Shown here piece by piece: positions 1-5,853 of a stretch of 9,135 nucleotides of DNA (the stretch's first letter is position 1; each line of letters opens with the position of its first letter). This DNA is from Bacteroidota bacterium (lineage in GTDB: Bacteria; Bacteroidota; Ignavibacteria; Palsa-1295): NCBI GenBank assembly GCA_025363505.1, contig JANYDV010000259.1, positions 1-9,135 on the forward strand, read 5' to 3'. The notes below the pieces were generated by a model. That model saw nothing but the letters and a program-made list of their open reading frames with translations, was not told where the DNA came from and ran no database searches. A program made the translations under genes and the position numbers.

Positions 1-112
1 TTTTAAAATGGCAAAAAATGTATTGGAGGCTAATGAAAAATGTCTTCTATTTGTAAACGGCTCTTTGGTCGTCTCAAAAATACCTACAGTCACTGTCCCG
101 GAATACTTTTGT

Positions 113-328
113 ATGCGCATTCATAAATCCCCATCGTTGTATAAATATGTATTATTTGTGATCGTCTTTAATTTTTTTCTCTCCTCGACTACAACTCTTA
201 TGTTTAATTACGACCACCCGATCACCGAGCAATATACCCGGATTGATTCTTACGATTCATTCAATATCCCTCTCTTAAGCGATGGTAATGATGACCGACT
301 GACCATTCGAATGCAGTATAAGTTTTAG
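113..328 (+). CDS. hypothetical small secreted or envelope protein (doubtful)
   Basis: I do not recognise this ORF. From the ATG at 113 it encodes 71 residues. The N-terminus looks like a signal peptide: a basic stretch (MRIHKSPSLYKY) followed by a hydrophobic run of about 13 residues and a Ser/Thr-rich part. The rest is rich in Tyr, Asp and Ile and ends in alternating residues finishing with Tyr-Lys-Phe, as the last strand of outer-membrane barrels often does. The frame is open upstream to an ATG at 8 and to the window edge, so it may be longer (106 residues from 8) or the tail of a larger or decayed gene. I prefer 113 because it puts the hydrophobic segment at the N-terminus, but no Shine-Dalgarno sequence precedes it. 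A TAnnTTTG match (104-111) ends one base before the ATG, which is too close to serve this start. The ORF may be spurious or a remnant. Confidence 0.3.
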   Translation: MRIHKSPSLYKYVLFVIVFNFFLSSTTTLMFNYDHPITEQYTRIDSYDSFNIPLLSDGNDDRLTIRMQYKF

Positions 329-368
329 AAAAACTTATAGATTTATAAACTTTTGTTGTAAATTTACG

Positions 369-376
369 TATATTTG
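369..376 (+). promoter_or_regulatory. Bacteroidota-type -7 promoter element (TATATTTG)
   Basis: TATATTTG followed by C matches the TAnnTTTG -7 consensus used by the primary sigma factor in Bacteroidota. A TTTG occurs at 352-355, but its spacing (13 nt) is shorter than the usual 19-21, so the -33 box is weak or absent. Transcription would start near 383, giving the NlpC/P60 gene a leader of about 108 nt. Confidence 0.55.
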
Positions 377-393
377 CAGAGCCGTGTTCTGCA
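375..393 (+). promoter_or_regulatory. inverted repeat at the transcription start
   Basis: TGCAGA (375-380) and TCTGCA (388-393) are perfect 6-bp inverted arms separated by 7 nt. The left arm shares its first two bases with the -7 element and the expected start of transcription lies between the arms. It could be an operator or a stem-loop at the 5' end of the mRNA. Six base pairs can arise by chance. Confidence 0.3.
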
Positions 394-403
394 GTAGGCA
401 GAT

Positions 404-421
404 GTATGCACTTGTGCATGC
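404..421 (+). promoter_or_regulatory. leader stem-loop with CUUG tetraloop
   Basis: The stem pairs 404-410 with 415-421 (seven pairs, one of them U-G) and closes on a CTTG loop at 411-414, a loop type known to be stable in RNA. It sits in the predicted leader of the NlpC/P60 mRNA, upstream of the mini-ORF. No T-tract follows, so it is not a terminator. Its function is unknown. Confidence 0.4.
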
Positions 422-445
422 GATCTTTCTTCAGGAGACCATTGC

Positions 446-484
446 ATGTTATTGCTTATATATTGTTCATTCTTAACAACTTAA
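446..484 (+). CDS. possible 12-codon leader peptide upstream of the NlpC/P60 gene
   Basis: ATG at 446 is preceded by AGGAGA (433-438) with 7 nt spacing, the best Shine-Dalgarno arrangement in this part of the window. It opens a 12-codon hydrophobic reading frame (MLLLIYCSFLTT) ending in TAA at 482-484. That stop lies 6 nt before the ATG of the peptidase gene at 491, in the same frame, and the peptidase gene has no Shine-Dalgarno sequence of its own. Translational coupling or leader-peptide control is therefore plausible. Alternatively the mini-ORF is chance, or the remnant of an older N-terminal extension cut off by one stop codon. Nothing in the peptide (no run of one amino acid) suggests classical amino-acid attenuation. 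Confidence 0.3.
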   Translation: MLLLIYCSFLTT

Positions 485-490
485 CTAACT

Positions 491-1435
491 ATGCTGAAAC
501 GCTATTTACGTGACAGCTTGGTGTTGGTTGTGATGTTAGCTCTTGGGTTCGTCCTAAGTGCCTTCACTCCAAACTCAGGCGAAGCTCACAAACGGCATTC
601 AGGCAAAGCGGTTCGGAAGACCTCGCATAGCGCCTTGCACAGTCGCAAACGCCATTCGAAGTTCTCTGCAAAGAAACACCGTACAGCCTCAAAGCCCTTA
701 ACGTTAGCTGAAAAAGCTGAAATCATCGGAAAAATCAAGAGTGTTGCTCTTGAGGAAACCACCGAGGCAACCATTAATCCTATCGTTGCTGAAAATGGTA
801 CAATCGAACCTGCCGACATCGCTCAAGCCGCTAAAGAAGAGCGCGAAGAGGATGATATTCAGGTTTCGATGGATCAATTCCTAAAAGCGCGAGACGCCGA
901 GGATATGGATCCTCAAATTGCCAAAGACCGTCAAACGGACTTTACATTGTTCGATCAAGCCGACCCTTCGGTTTCGGCTTCACGTTCAGATGTGATGCAG
1001 CAGATTATTGATTGGGTCGGGACTCGTTACCATTTTGGTGGCTTGACTCGCACCGGAATTGATTGCTCGGCTTTTACACGTGAAGTGTTCCGTCGCTCAT
1101 TCAATGTCGAAATTCCTCGTACGGCAAGTGAGCAATCGGTTCTTGGAAGTCGCATTTCAAAAGAACAGCTTCACTTCGGTGATTTGGTGTTCTTTCATAC
1201 GGCAAACCATGCACACATTTCACACGTTGGTATTTATGTTGGCGAAGGTCTCTTTGCCAATGCCAGTTGCTCGCGTGGTGTGACTGTTTCTTCGATGCAG
1301 AGTAGTTATTGGTCAAAACGTTTCCTGTTCGCGAAACGCCTCTTTACCAATGAAGCAACTGCTCAGCGCGAAATTAAAGCAGCGTTGCAACTTGCTTCTA
1401 CTGCCGATACTGACGGAGATCAGGACGCAAACTAA
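491..1435 (+). CDS. exported NlpC/P60 family cell-wall peptidase
   Basis: This 314-residue protein ends in an NlpC/P60 (peptidase C40) domain at about 166-286. Members cleave peptide stems of peptidoglycan, often the D-Glu/meso-diaminopimelate bond. The catalytic Cys is C192 in the DCSAF motif, preceded by the typical GTRYHFGG segment. The catalytic His is H245 in HVGIYVG. The third polar residue is probably N257 (FANAS), where many relatives have His. Residues 1-32 form a signal peptide or anchor with a hydrophobic core at about 9-25, so it acts in the periplasm or envelope. Residues 33-64 are strongly basic and His-rich (six His, twelve Lys/Arg), followed by an acidic linker around 115-140. 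The tail after the domain is also acidic. ATG 491 is the first start after an in-frame TAA at 482-484 and gives a good signal peptide. The gene stands alone between its own promoter and a strong terminator. The exact substrate cannot be told from the sequence. Confidence 0.9.
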   Translation: MLKRYLRDSLVLVVMLALGFVLSAFTPNSGEAHKRHSGKAVRKTSHSALHSRKRHSKFSAKKHRTASKPLTLAEKAEIIGKIKSVALEETTEATINPIVAENGTIEPADIAQAAKEEREEDDIQVSMDQFLKARDAEDMDPQIAKDRQTDFTLFDQADPSVSASRSDVMQQIIDWVGTRYHFGGLTRTGIDCSAFTREVFRRSFNVEIPRTASEQSVLGSRISKEQLHFGDLVFFHTANHAHISHVGIYVGEGLFANASCSRGVTVSSMQSSYWSKRFLFAKRLFTNEATAQREIKAALQLASTADTDGDQDAN

Positions 1436-1457
1436 GCAATTGGTTTGAGAAATTTTC

Positions 1458-1492
1458 AAAGCTCCGGTAGAATATACCGGAGCTTTCTTTTT
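1458..1492 (+). terminator. intrinsic terminator of the NlpC/P60 gene
   Basis: A perfect 12-bp stem pairs 1458-1469 (AAAGCTCCGGTA) with 1475-1486 (TACCGGAGCTTT) around a 5-nt loop, GAATA. The stem end merges into a T-rich tract (TTTCTTTTT, 1484-1492). It starts 22 nt after the stop codon of the peptidase gene and separates it from smpB. Confidence 0.92.
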
Positions 1493-1506
1493 ATATGTGT
1501 GTTTCT

Positions 1507-1520
1507 TGGGTTGCAACCCA
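1507..1520 (+). promoter_or_regulatory. 14-bp perfect palindrome just before the smpB start
   Basis: TGGGTTGCAACCCA is a perfect palindrome lying 4 nt upstream of the GTG codon at 1525 that I favour as the smpB start. As DNA it could be an operator for a dimeric regulator. As RNA it would fold to a 5-bp stem with a TGCA loop next to the initiation codon. No protein is known to me for this exact site. Confidence 0.4.
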
Positions 1521-1524
1521 TATT

Positions 1525-2001
1525 GTGACAAAAGCTACAGGATATATCGCAAAGACGAAAGATGAGACGATCCGGCGCATTGCCGAAAATCGTTCGGCTC
1601 GTCACGACTATTTTATCGTGGACGAACTCGAAGCCGGTATCGTGCTTCAAGGCACAGAAGTAAAATCACTCCGAGCAGGCAAGGTGCAACTTTCGGGAGG
1701 GTATGCGAAGCTCTATGAAGATGAGTTATGGCTTGATAACATTCATATCTCAACTTATAAAGAAGGAAATCTCTATAATCACGACCCGATTCGTCGTCGC
1801 AAGCTCTTATTGCACCGAAAAGAGCTTACTAAACTTGGTGTTAAGCTTCATACAAAAGGTATTACTATTGTGCCGGTCTCGATCTACTTTAAAGGCAATA
1901 AAGTAAAAGTCAGACTTGGAATTGCAAAGGGTAAAAAAGCGTATGATAAACGAGAGACCATCAAGGCGAGAGACGTCAAACGAGAATTAGACCGAGAATA
2001 A
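1525..2001 (+). CDS. smpB: SsrA-binding protein SmpB
   Basis: SmpB binds tmRNA and brings it to stalled ribosomes for trans-translation, which tags and releases unfinished proteins. Counted from the GTG at 1525 the protein has 158 residues, the normal family length. Hallmarks in order are ARHDYFI (25-31), GIVLQGTEVKSLRAGK (38-53), the NIHISTY segment (72-78), YNHDPIRRRKLLLH (84-97), KGITIVPVSIYF (111-122) and the basic tail with YDKRETIKARD (140-150), which enters the ribosomal mRNA path. An in-frame ATG exists at 1495 (168 residues), but it lies 2 nt after the T-tract of the preceding terminator, leaves no room for a leader, and adds ten residues (MCVSWVATHI) unlike SmpB. GTG 1525 has no Shine-Dalgarno sequence. 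tyrS starts 4 nt after the stop, so the two genes are very likely cotranscribed. I see no clear promoter between terminator and gene. Confidence 0.93.
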   Translation: MTKATGYIAKTKDETIRRIAENRSARHDYFIVDELEAGIVLQGTEVKSLRAGKVQLSGGYAKLYEDELWLDNIHISTYKEGNLYNHDPIRRRKLLLHRKELTKLGVKLHTKGITIVPVSIYFKGNKVKVRLGIAKGKKAYDKRETIKARDVKRELDRE

Positions 2002-2005
2002 TTAT

Positions 2006-3226
2006 ATGCTGAATAGTCGTTTCCCATCAATCAATGAACAAATTGATGAGATCAAGCGCGGAGTTGTTGATCTGATTGCCGAGGGCGAGCTTGTCAAAAA
2101 ACTCGAACGCGCTACGAAAGAGAATAAACCGATCATTGCAAAACTGGGAGCCGATCCTTCCAGTCCTGATCTGCATATCGGTCATGGAGTGCCGCTTGCC
2201 AAGCTCAGAACGTTTCAAGATCTTGGGCATGAGGCGCATTTGATTGTTGGTGATTTTACGGCGATGATCGGCGATCCATCGGGCAAGCAAAAGACACGCC
2301 CGATGCTCAGTGTCGAGCAGACGAAGAAGAACGCCGAGACCTACGTCGCTCAGGTAACAAAAATTCTCTCCACTGATCGTCTTGTTATTCACTATAATAA
2401 TGATTGGCTTGGTAAAATGTCATTTGCCGAGGTGATCAAACTTGCCGGGACCTATACAGTGAGCCAAATGCTTGAACGTGATGATTTTCATACACGCTTT
2501 AATGAAGAGCAGCCGATTTCCCTTCATGAATTTCTATATCCACTTGCACAAGGGATGGATTCTGTGGCAATCAAATCGGACATCGAGCTCGGTGGCACCG
2601 ATCAAAAATTTAATTTGCTGGTTGGTCGCGAATTACAACGACATTATGCACTTGAGCCTCAGTGTATCCTGACGATGCCGTTGCTTGAAGGTACTGACGG
2701 CGTTCGCAAGATGAGTAAATCGTATGGTAACTCGGTAAATTTTAGTGATAGTGCTGATGAGATGTTCGGAAAGATTATGTCGATACCTGATGAACTAATG
2801 TATCGATATTTTCTTTTGGTGACTTCGGTGAGTGATCTTTCGGAGATCAAACAACAACTTGAGGATAAGACGGTTAATCCGAGAAATCTAAAAGTACGAC
2901 TTGCTCAGGAGATCATCAAACGATTTTATGACGACCAAGCTGCTATCGCAGCACTCGAACATTTTGAACAACTCTTTGTTCGTAAAGAAATACCGGATCA
3001 TATCGAAGAGTTAATATTACCGATTGGTGAGCAACGAATACTTGTCGATCTGATAGCCGAGGCGAATATGGCATCGAGCAAAACCGAAGCCAGACGTTTA
3101 ATCGAAGGTGGTGGTGTGTCGCTTGACGGAGAGCGCATTCGCGATGTCAAACACACGCTTGTCGCTACTGCCGATGGCGTTATATTAAAGGTCGGAAAAC
3201 GTCGTTTCTTAAAAATAAAAACGTAA
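2006..3226 (+). CDS. tyrS: tyrosyl-tRNA synthetase
   Basis: This class I aminoacyl-tRNA synthetase (406 residues) activates tyrosine with ATP and charges tRNA-Tyr in the cytoplasm. The nucleotide-binding signature is HIGH (57-60, in PSSPDLHIGHGVPL), the second signature is KMSKS (235-239), and a conserved GGTDQ segment lies at 196-200. The C-terminal 60 or so residues (about 345-404) form an S4 RNA-binding domain (SSKTEARRLIEGGGV... then ILKVGKRRF). Length and the PSSPDLHIGH context fit the TyrZ-type subfamily of about 400 residues rather than the E. coli TyrS type. The start ATG is 4 nt after the smpB stop, suggesting translational coupling. No T-box or other leader is present and no terminator is seen after it, so transcription may continue into the DUF2795 gene 83 nt downstream. 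Confidence 0.95.
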   Translation: MLNSRFPSINEQIDEIKRGVVDLIAEGELVKKLERATKENKPIIAKLGADPSSPDLHIGHGVPLAKLRTFQDLGHEAHLIVGDFTAMIGDPSGKQKTRPMLSVEQTKKNAETYVAQVTKILSTDRLVIHYNNDWLGKMSFAEVIKLAGTYTVSQMLERDDFHTRFNEEQPISLHEFLYPLAQGMDSVAIKSDIELGGTDQKFNLLVGRELQRHYALEPQCILTMPLLEGTDGVRKMSKSYGNSVNFSDSADEMFGKIMSIPDELMYRYFLLVTSVSDLSEIKQQLEDKTVNPRNLKVRLAQEIIKRFYDDQAAIAALEHFEQLFVRKEIPDHIEELILPIGEQRILVDLIAEANMASSKTEARRLIEGGGVSLDGERIRDVKHTLVATADGVILKVGKRRFLKIKT

Positions 3227-3256
3227 GAGATGGCAACCGACGGAACCAAATCTTTG

Positions 3257-3263
3257 TAATTTG
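3257..3263 (+). promoter_or_regulatory. weak promoter-like element upstream of the DUF2795 gene
   Basis: TAATTTG followed by C resembles the Bacteroidota TAnnTTTG element but is one base short, and I see no -33 box. It lies 46 nt upstream of the ATG at 3310, in the 83-nt gap after tyrS, which otherwise holds no recognisable signal. It could give the downstream genes an own start. Confidence 0.2.
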
Positions 3264-3309
3264 CCTAAAGAACGGCGTGAGTTAATTGTATTAGAGATTA
3301 TCATTTATT

Positions 3310-3540
3310 ATGCTTTGGACACCTGAACTAGCTCAGTTTTTAGAAGACGCCCCATGGCCGGCAACCCGTGATGAACTGGTTGATTATTGCGAACGCATCG
3401 GTGCACCACCGGCGGTCGTTAAAAACCTTCAAGAAATTGAGGATAATGACGAAGTATTCGAGTCGATTGAAGAAGTATGGCCAGACTACTCGTCGGAGTC
3501 CGACGAATTTTATTACGACGACGAACTGAACGAGTATTGA
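3310..3540 (+). CDS. small acidic DUF2795-type protein
   Basis: A 76-residue cytoplasmic protein of unknown function that I recognise as the short DUF2795 type common in Bacteroidota. Typical features are the opening WTPELAQFLEDAPWPAT, the DELVDYCERIGAP segment (21-33), the hydrophobic helix around VVKNLQEIED (36-45), and the ESIEEVWPDY motif (51-60) followed by a short acidic, Tyr-rich tail. It is extremely acidic: 23 Asp/Glu against 3 Lys/Arg. There is no signal peptide, membrane segment or enzyme motif. The fold is expected to be a small helical bundle, and the charge would suit binding to a basic partner, but that is inference. It follows tyrS by 83 nt. Its 3' end overlaps the possible N-terminal coding region of the Omp85 gene, with its TGA at 3538-3540 sharing bases with a TTG codon (3537-3539) of the next frame. 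Confidence 0.85.
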   Translation: MLWTPELAQFLEDAPWPATRDELVDYCERIGAPPAVVKNLQEIEDNDEVFESIEEVWPDYSSESDEFYYDDELNEY

Positions 3541-5840
3541 CCTCACCACAAACGAGGCGACTCTTTTGGGGCTCCTCAGAACACTCGTCTGCGAGTGGCT
3601 TGTTCGTGTTCTCTTTTTTGCTCAATACTACCAGCACTTTTTACTCGGCAATCATTATTGCTGTCATTGCCTTTTTGTTGCACAGTAGTACTATCTCGGC
3701 GCAGCAGATAGATCAGAATCGCCTTCGCAAGCGCGAGATTGTTGATGTCCGAGTCGAAGGCAATAAGAATTTTTCCTCAGCCGAACTGCTCAGTATTATT
3801 GCAACACGTCCTTCGGGTGGGCTGGAAAAATTCTTATATTCTATCTATTCCGGTTGGGGCATTCCCGCACAAATAGTTGATGAAGGTGTGCAGGGTCATG
3901 ATACCTTGGTAATATTTTCCTATTACCGAGATCATGGCTATCTCCAAGCAAAAATAAATTATTCGATCAGAGAATCTCCGGAAAGTGTGGAGCGTTGGCA
4001 GAAAGCTTATGATGAAAATCGGTTGCTTCCGGCAAGCTCCCGTAAGCCGTATCCAATGATTTCTGATACGATTGTTTTTTCTGTAGTAGAAGGAGCACCC
4101 TACACTGTCGATTTTTTTACCTTCGAAGGGATTGAATCACTCCCGCATGACCTTCTTGACGAGGTAACCAATAATATCAGTATCAAGCGTGGTAGTCGCT
4201 ACACTCGGCAACAATTTGCCGAAGAGATTACCCGTTTTCGACATATTCTCGAAGAAAATGGATACCCATTTTTTAGAACTGATCATGAGCCGATCGTTAA
4301 AATGGACACGGTACGAAAGCAAGTAAGAATCAATGCGGCTTTCAAAACAGGACCAAGAATAAAAAATGGTCCTCTGCATATATTTTACGATACATCTTAT
4401 TTGTCTCGTGGCTTTGTTCGCCGTCCGGTAGTAGTGCGCCAGATCAGTCTCGATTCCGGGCAATGGTTTCGGGTTTCTGATATTCAAAACTCAGAACGCG
4501 AACTTGCACAGTTGGGCGTTTTTGAGTTATGGAGGGTTGAACTTGATACCTCTGCTTATAAAGGTAATATCGATGCGATCAAAGATGGCACAGAACTGCC
4601 GGTTACGATTTTTTTAAGAATGCGATCGACTTCAGATATTACGCCGGGAATATTTGTGGGTGTAGGAAATTCTTCGTCAGGTCTCAATTTCGGAACAAGT
4701 TTATCCTATAGCAATCGTAATTTGTTCGATGGGGGTGAAAATTTTACAACACAAGGGTCATATCAATTTTTTCCATCCACCCAGAAACGCTATAGTTTCG
4801 GTGGGCAACTAACATTTCCGTATGTCGGGCTGAGAAATATTCCGCTTATCTTATCGACCAATTACAGCTATTCAAAAATTGACCCGACGATACCAAGTGC
4901 CTATCTCGAAAAAATTATAGACGCGAAAGCCGGCTCGTATATAAAACTTTCGAAAAGTGTTACCCATCGCCTTTCGCTTTCTCCTGAAGGAACGCTCGAA
5001 TATGTTGAAAGAATATATTACGACACGACCAAACATATCAACGATCTTCTTTCAAAAAATCCTCAGTTCAATGTGCTCGGAAGTATGACATTACTTTGGG
5101 ATTGGACAAATAACTATTTGAATCCGAGTACGGGTTCGGTTGTGTCGTATTCGCCACAAGTAACGATGCCGTTCATTGCAAAAATATTTTTGACAAAACT
5201 ACCGAGTGCTTCGTATTGGAAAAATACATTGCAATTCAAAACGTACCTTGATCCCAGTGAGAGAGGCACCAGTGTTTTTGCCTTCAGGATATATGGCGGG
5301 CTGATCTCACTGACTGACCCGGGGGATTCACTCCGGGATATTTCGATCGAGCGACGATTTACCGGCGGCGGGACGAACTCGCTTCGCGCATGGCCCGCGC
5401 AAAATTTATTAGTTTCAAATGATACCGCACTCAACCGCCCCAAACTTGGCGGCTATAAATCTATCGAAGGTAACATCGAATGGCGCTATGCACCATTTCA
5501 ATATGCACTGGCAATTGGTTCGATGCAACAGTTCTTGAGTGATATCCGTCTCGCGCTGTTTCTTGATGTCGGGAATGTGTGGGACAGAACGGTCGCACCG
5601 ACCTTAAAAACTACTGCTGCTGCTTTAGGATTTGGCATTCATTACAATACTCTTTTTGGTGCTTTACGATTTGATTTCGGATTCAAATTGTACGATCCTT
5701 ACCCAGCACTTAAAGGCGATAATGTTGTGGCTATACCGACCGATGGAGCAAGTGGGGTATGGTTGTTTAAGAGAAATTTGCACTGGAAAGAATTTGGCGA
5801 TGTCTTTCGCTTTTCGTTTGCGTTGGGGCAGTCGTTCTAA
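3537..5840 (+). CDS. Omp85-superfamily outer-membrane assembly protein (BamA/TamA-like)
   Basis: Members insert beta-barrel proteins into, or move proteins across, the outer membrane. The frame is open from ATG 3477 (787 residues, numbering used here). I chose TTG 3537, which overlaps the preceding TGA, because the first 20 residues are an Arg-rich misreading of the acidic DUF2795 3' end. GTG 3606 (weak GAGTGG upstream) is another candidate, so the start is uncertain. The hydrophobic segment 57-69 and the following TISA-QQ look like a signal peptide cut near residue 75. POTRA-like units lie at about 88-167, 204-292 and 297-384. The rest (about 390-787) is a barrel of short amphipathic strands ending in Phe. 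The region matching the family VRGF/Y loop reads FTGGGTNSLRAW (628-639), keeping Arg but with Ala-Trp, as in many Bacteroidota relatives. BamA versus TamA role cannot be decided here. It may be read through from the smpB-tyrS-DUF2795 transcript. Confidence 0.88.
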   Translation: MTSPQTRRLFWGSSEHSSASGLFVFSFLLNTTSTFYSAIIIAVIAFLLHSSTISAQQIDQNRLRKREIVDVRVEGNKNFSSAELLSIIATRPSGGLEKFLYSIYSGWGIPAQIVDEGVQGHDTLVIFSYYRDHGYLQAKINYSIRESPESVERWQKAYDENRLLPASSRKPYPMISDTIVFSVVEGAPYTVDFFTFEGIESLPHDLLDEVTNNISIKRGSRYTRQQFAEEITRFRHILEENGYPFFRTDHEPIVKMDTVRKQVRINAAFKTGPRIKNGPLHIFYDTSYLSRGFVRRPVVVRQISLDSGQWFRVSDIQNSERELAQLGVFELWRVELDTSAYKGNIDAIKDGTELPVTIFLRMRSTSDITPGIFVGVGNSSSGLNFGTSLSYSNRNLFDGGENFTTQGSYQFFPSTQKRYSFGGQLTFPYVGLRNIPLILSTNYSYSKIDPTIPSAYLEKIIDAKAGSYIKLSKSVTHRLSLSPEGTLEYVERIYYDTTKHINDLLSKNPQFNVLGSMTLLWDWTNNYLNPSTGSVVSYSPQVTMPFIAKIFLTKLPSASYWKNTLQFKTYLDPSERGTSVFAFRIYGGLISLTDPGDSLRDISIERRFTGGGTNSLRAWPAQNLLVSNDTALNRPKLGGYKSIEGNIEWRYAPFQYALAIGSMQQFLSDIRLALFLDVGNVWDRTVAPTLKTTAAALGFGIHYNTLFGALRFDFGFKLYDPYPALKGDNVVAIPTDGASGVWLFKRNLHWKEFGDVFRFSFALGQSF
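3578..3619 (+). promoter_or_regulatory. terminator- or attenuator-like structure at the Omp85 gene start
   Basis: AGAACAC (3578-3584) pairs with GTGTTCT (3606-3612), followed by a T-tract (TTTTTT, 3614-3619). Inside, a competing hairpin CACTCG-TCTG-CGAGTG (3582-3597) shares the left arm. It starts 38 nt after the DUF2795 stop, inside the Omp85 reading frame or just before its true start. It could lower transcription from the upstream genes into the Omp85 gene. The outer stem has a 21-nt loop and is weak. Confidence 0.3.
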
Positions 5841-5853
5841 CTTTTACTCGCTA

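Noticed and set aside
104..111. TACTTTTG as promoter for the ORF at 113
   Set aside because: It matches TAnnTTTG, but transcription would start a few bases inside the ORF, after its ATG, so it cannot serve that start.
377..490. ydaO/c-di-AMP or other known riboswitch in front of the peptidase gene
   Set aside because: None of the conserved core segments I know for such riboswitches is visible, and the leader is too short for that class.
2027..2392. Minus-strand frame of 121 codons inside tyrS
   Set aside because: It lies wholly within a strongly supported synthetase gene, and its translation shows no family features.
4137..5443. Minus-strand frames of 116 and 109 codons inside the Omp85 gene
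   Set aside because: They are antisense to a well supported coding region and lack promoter, ribosome site or recognisable product.
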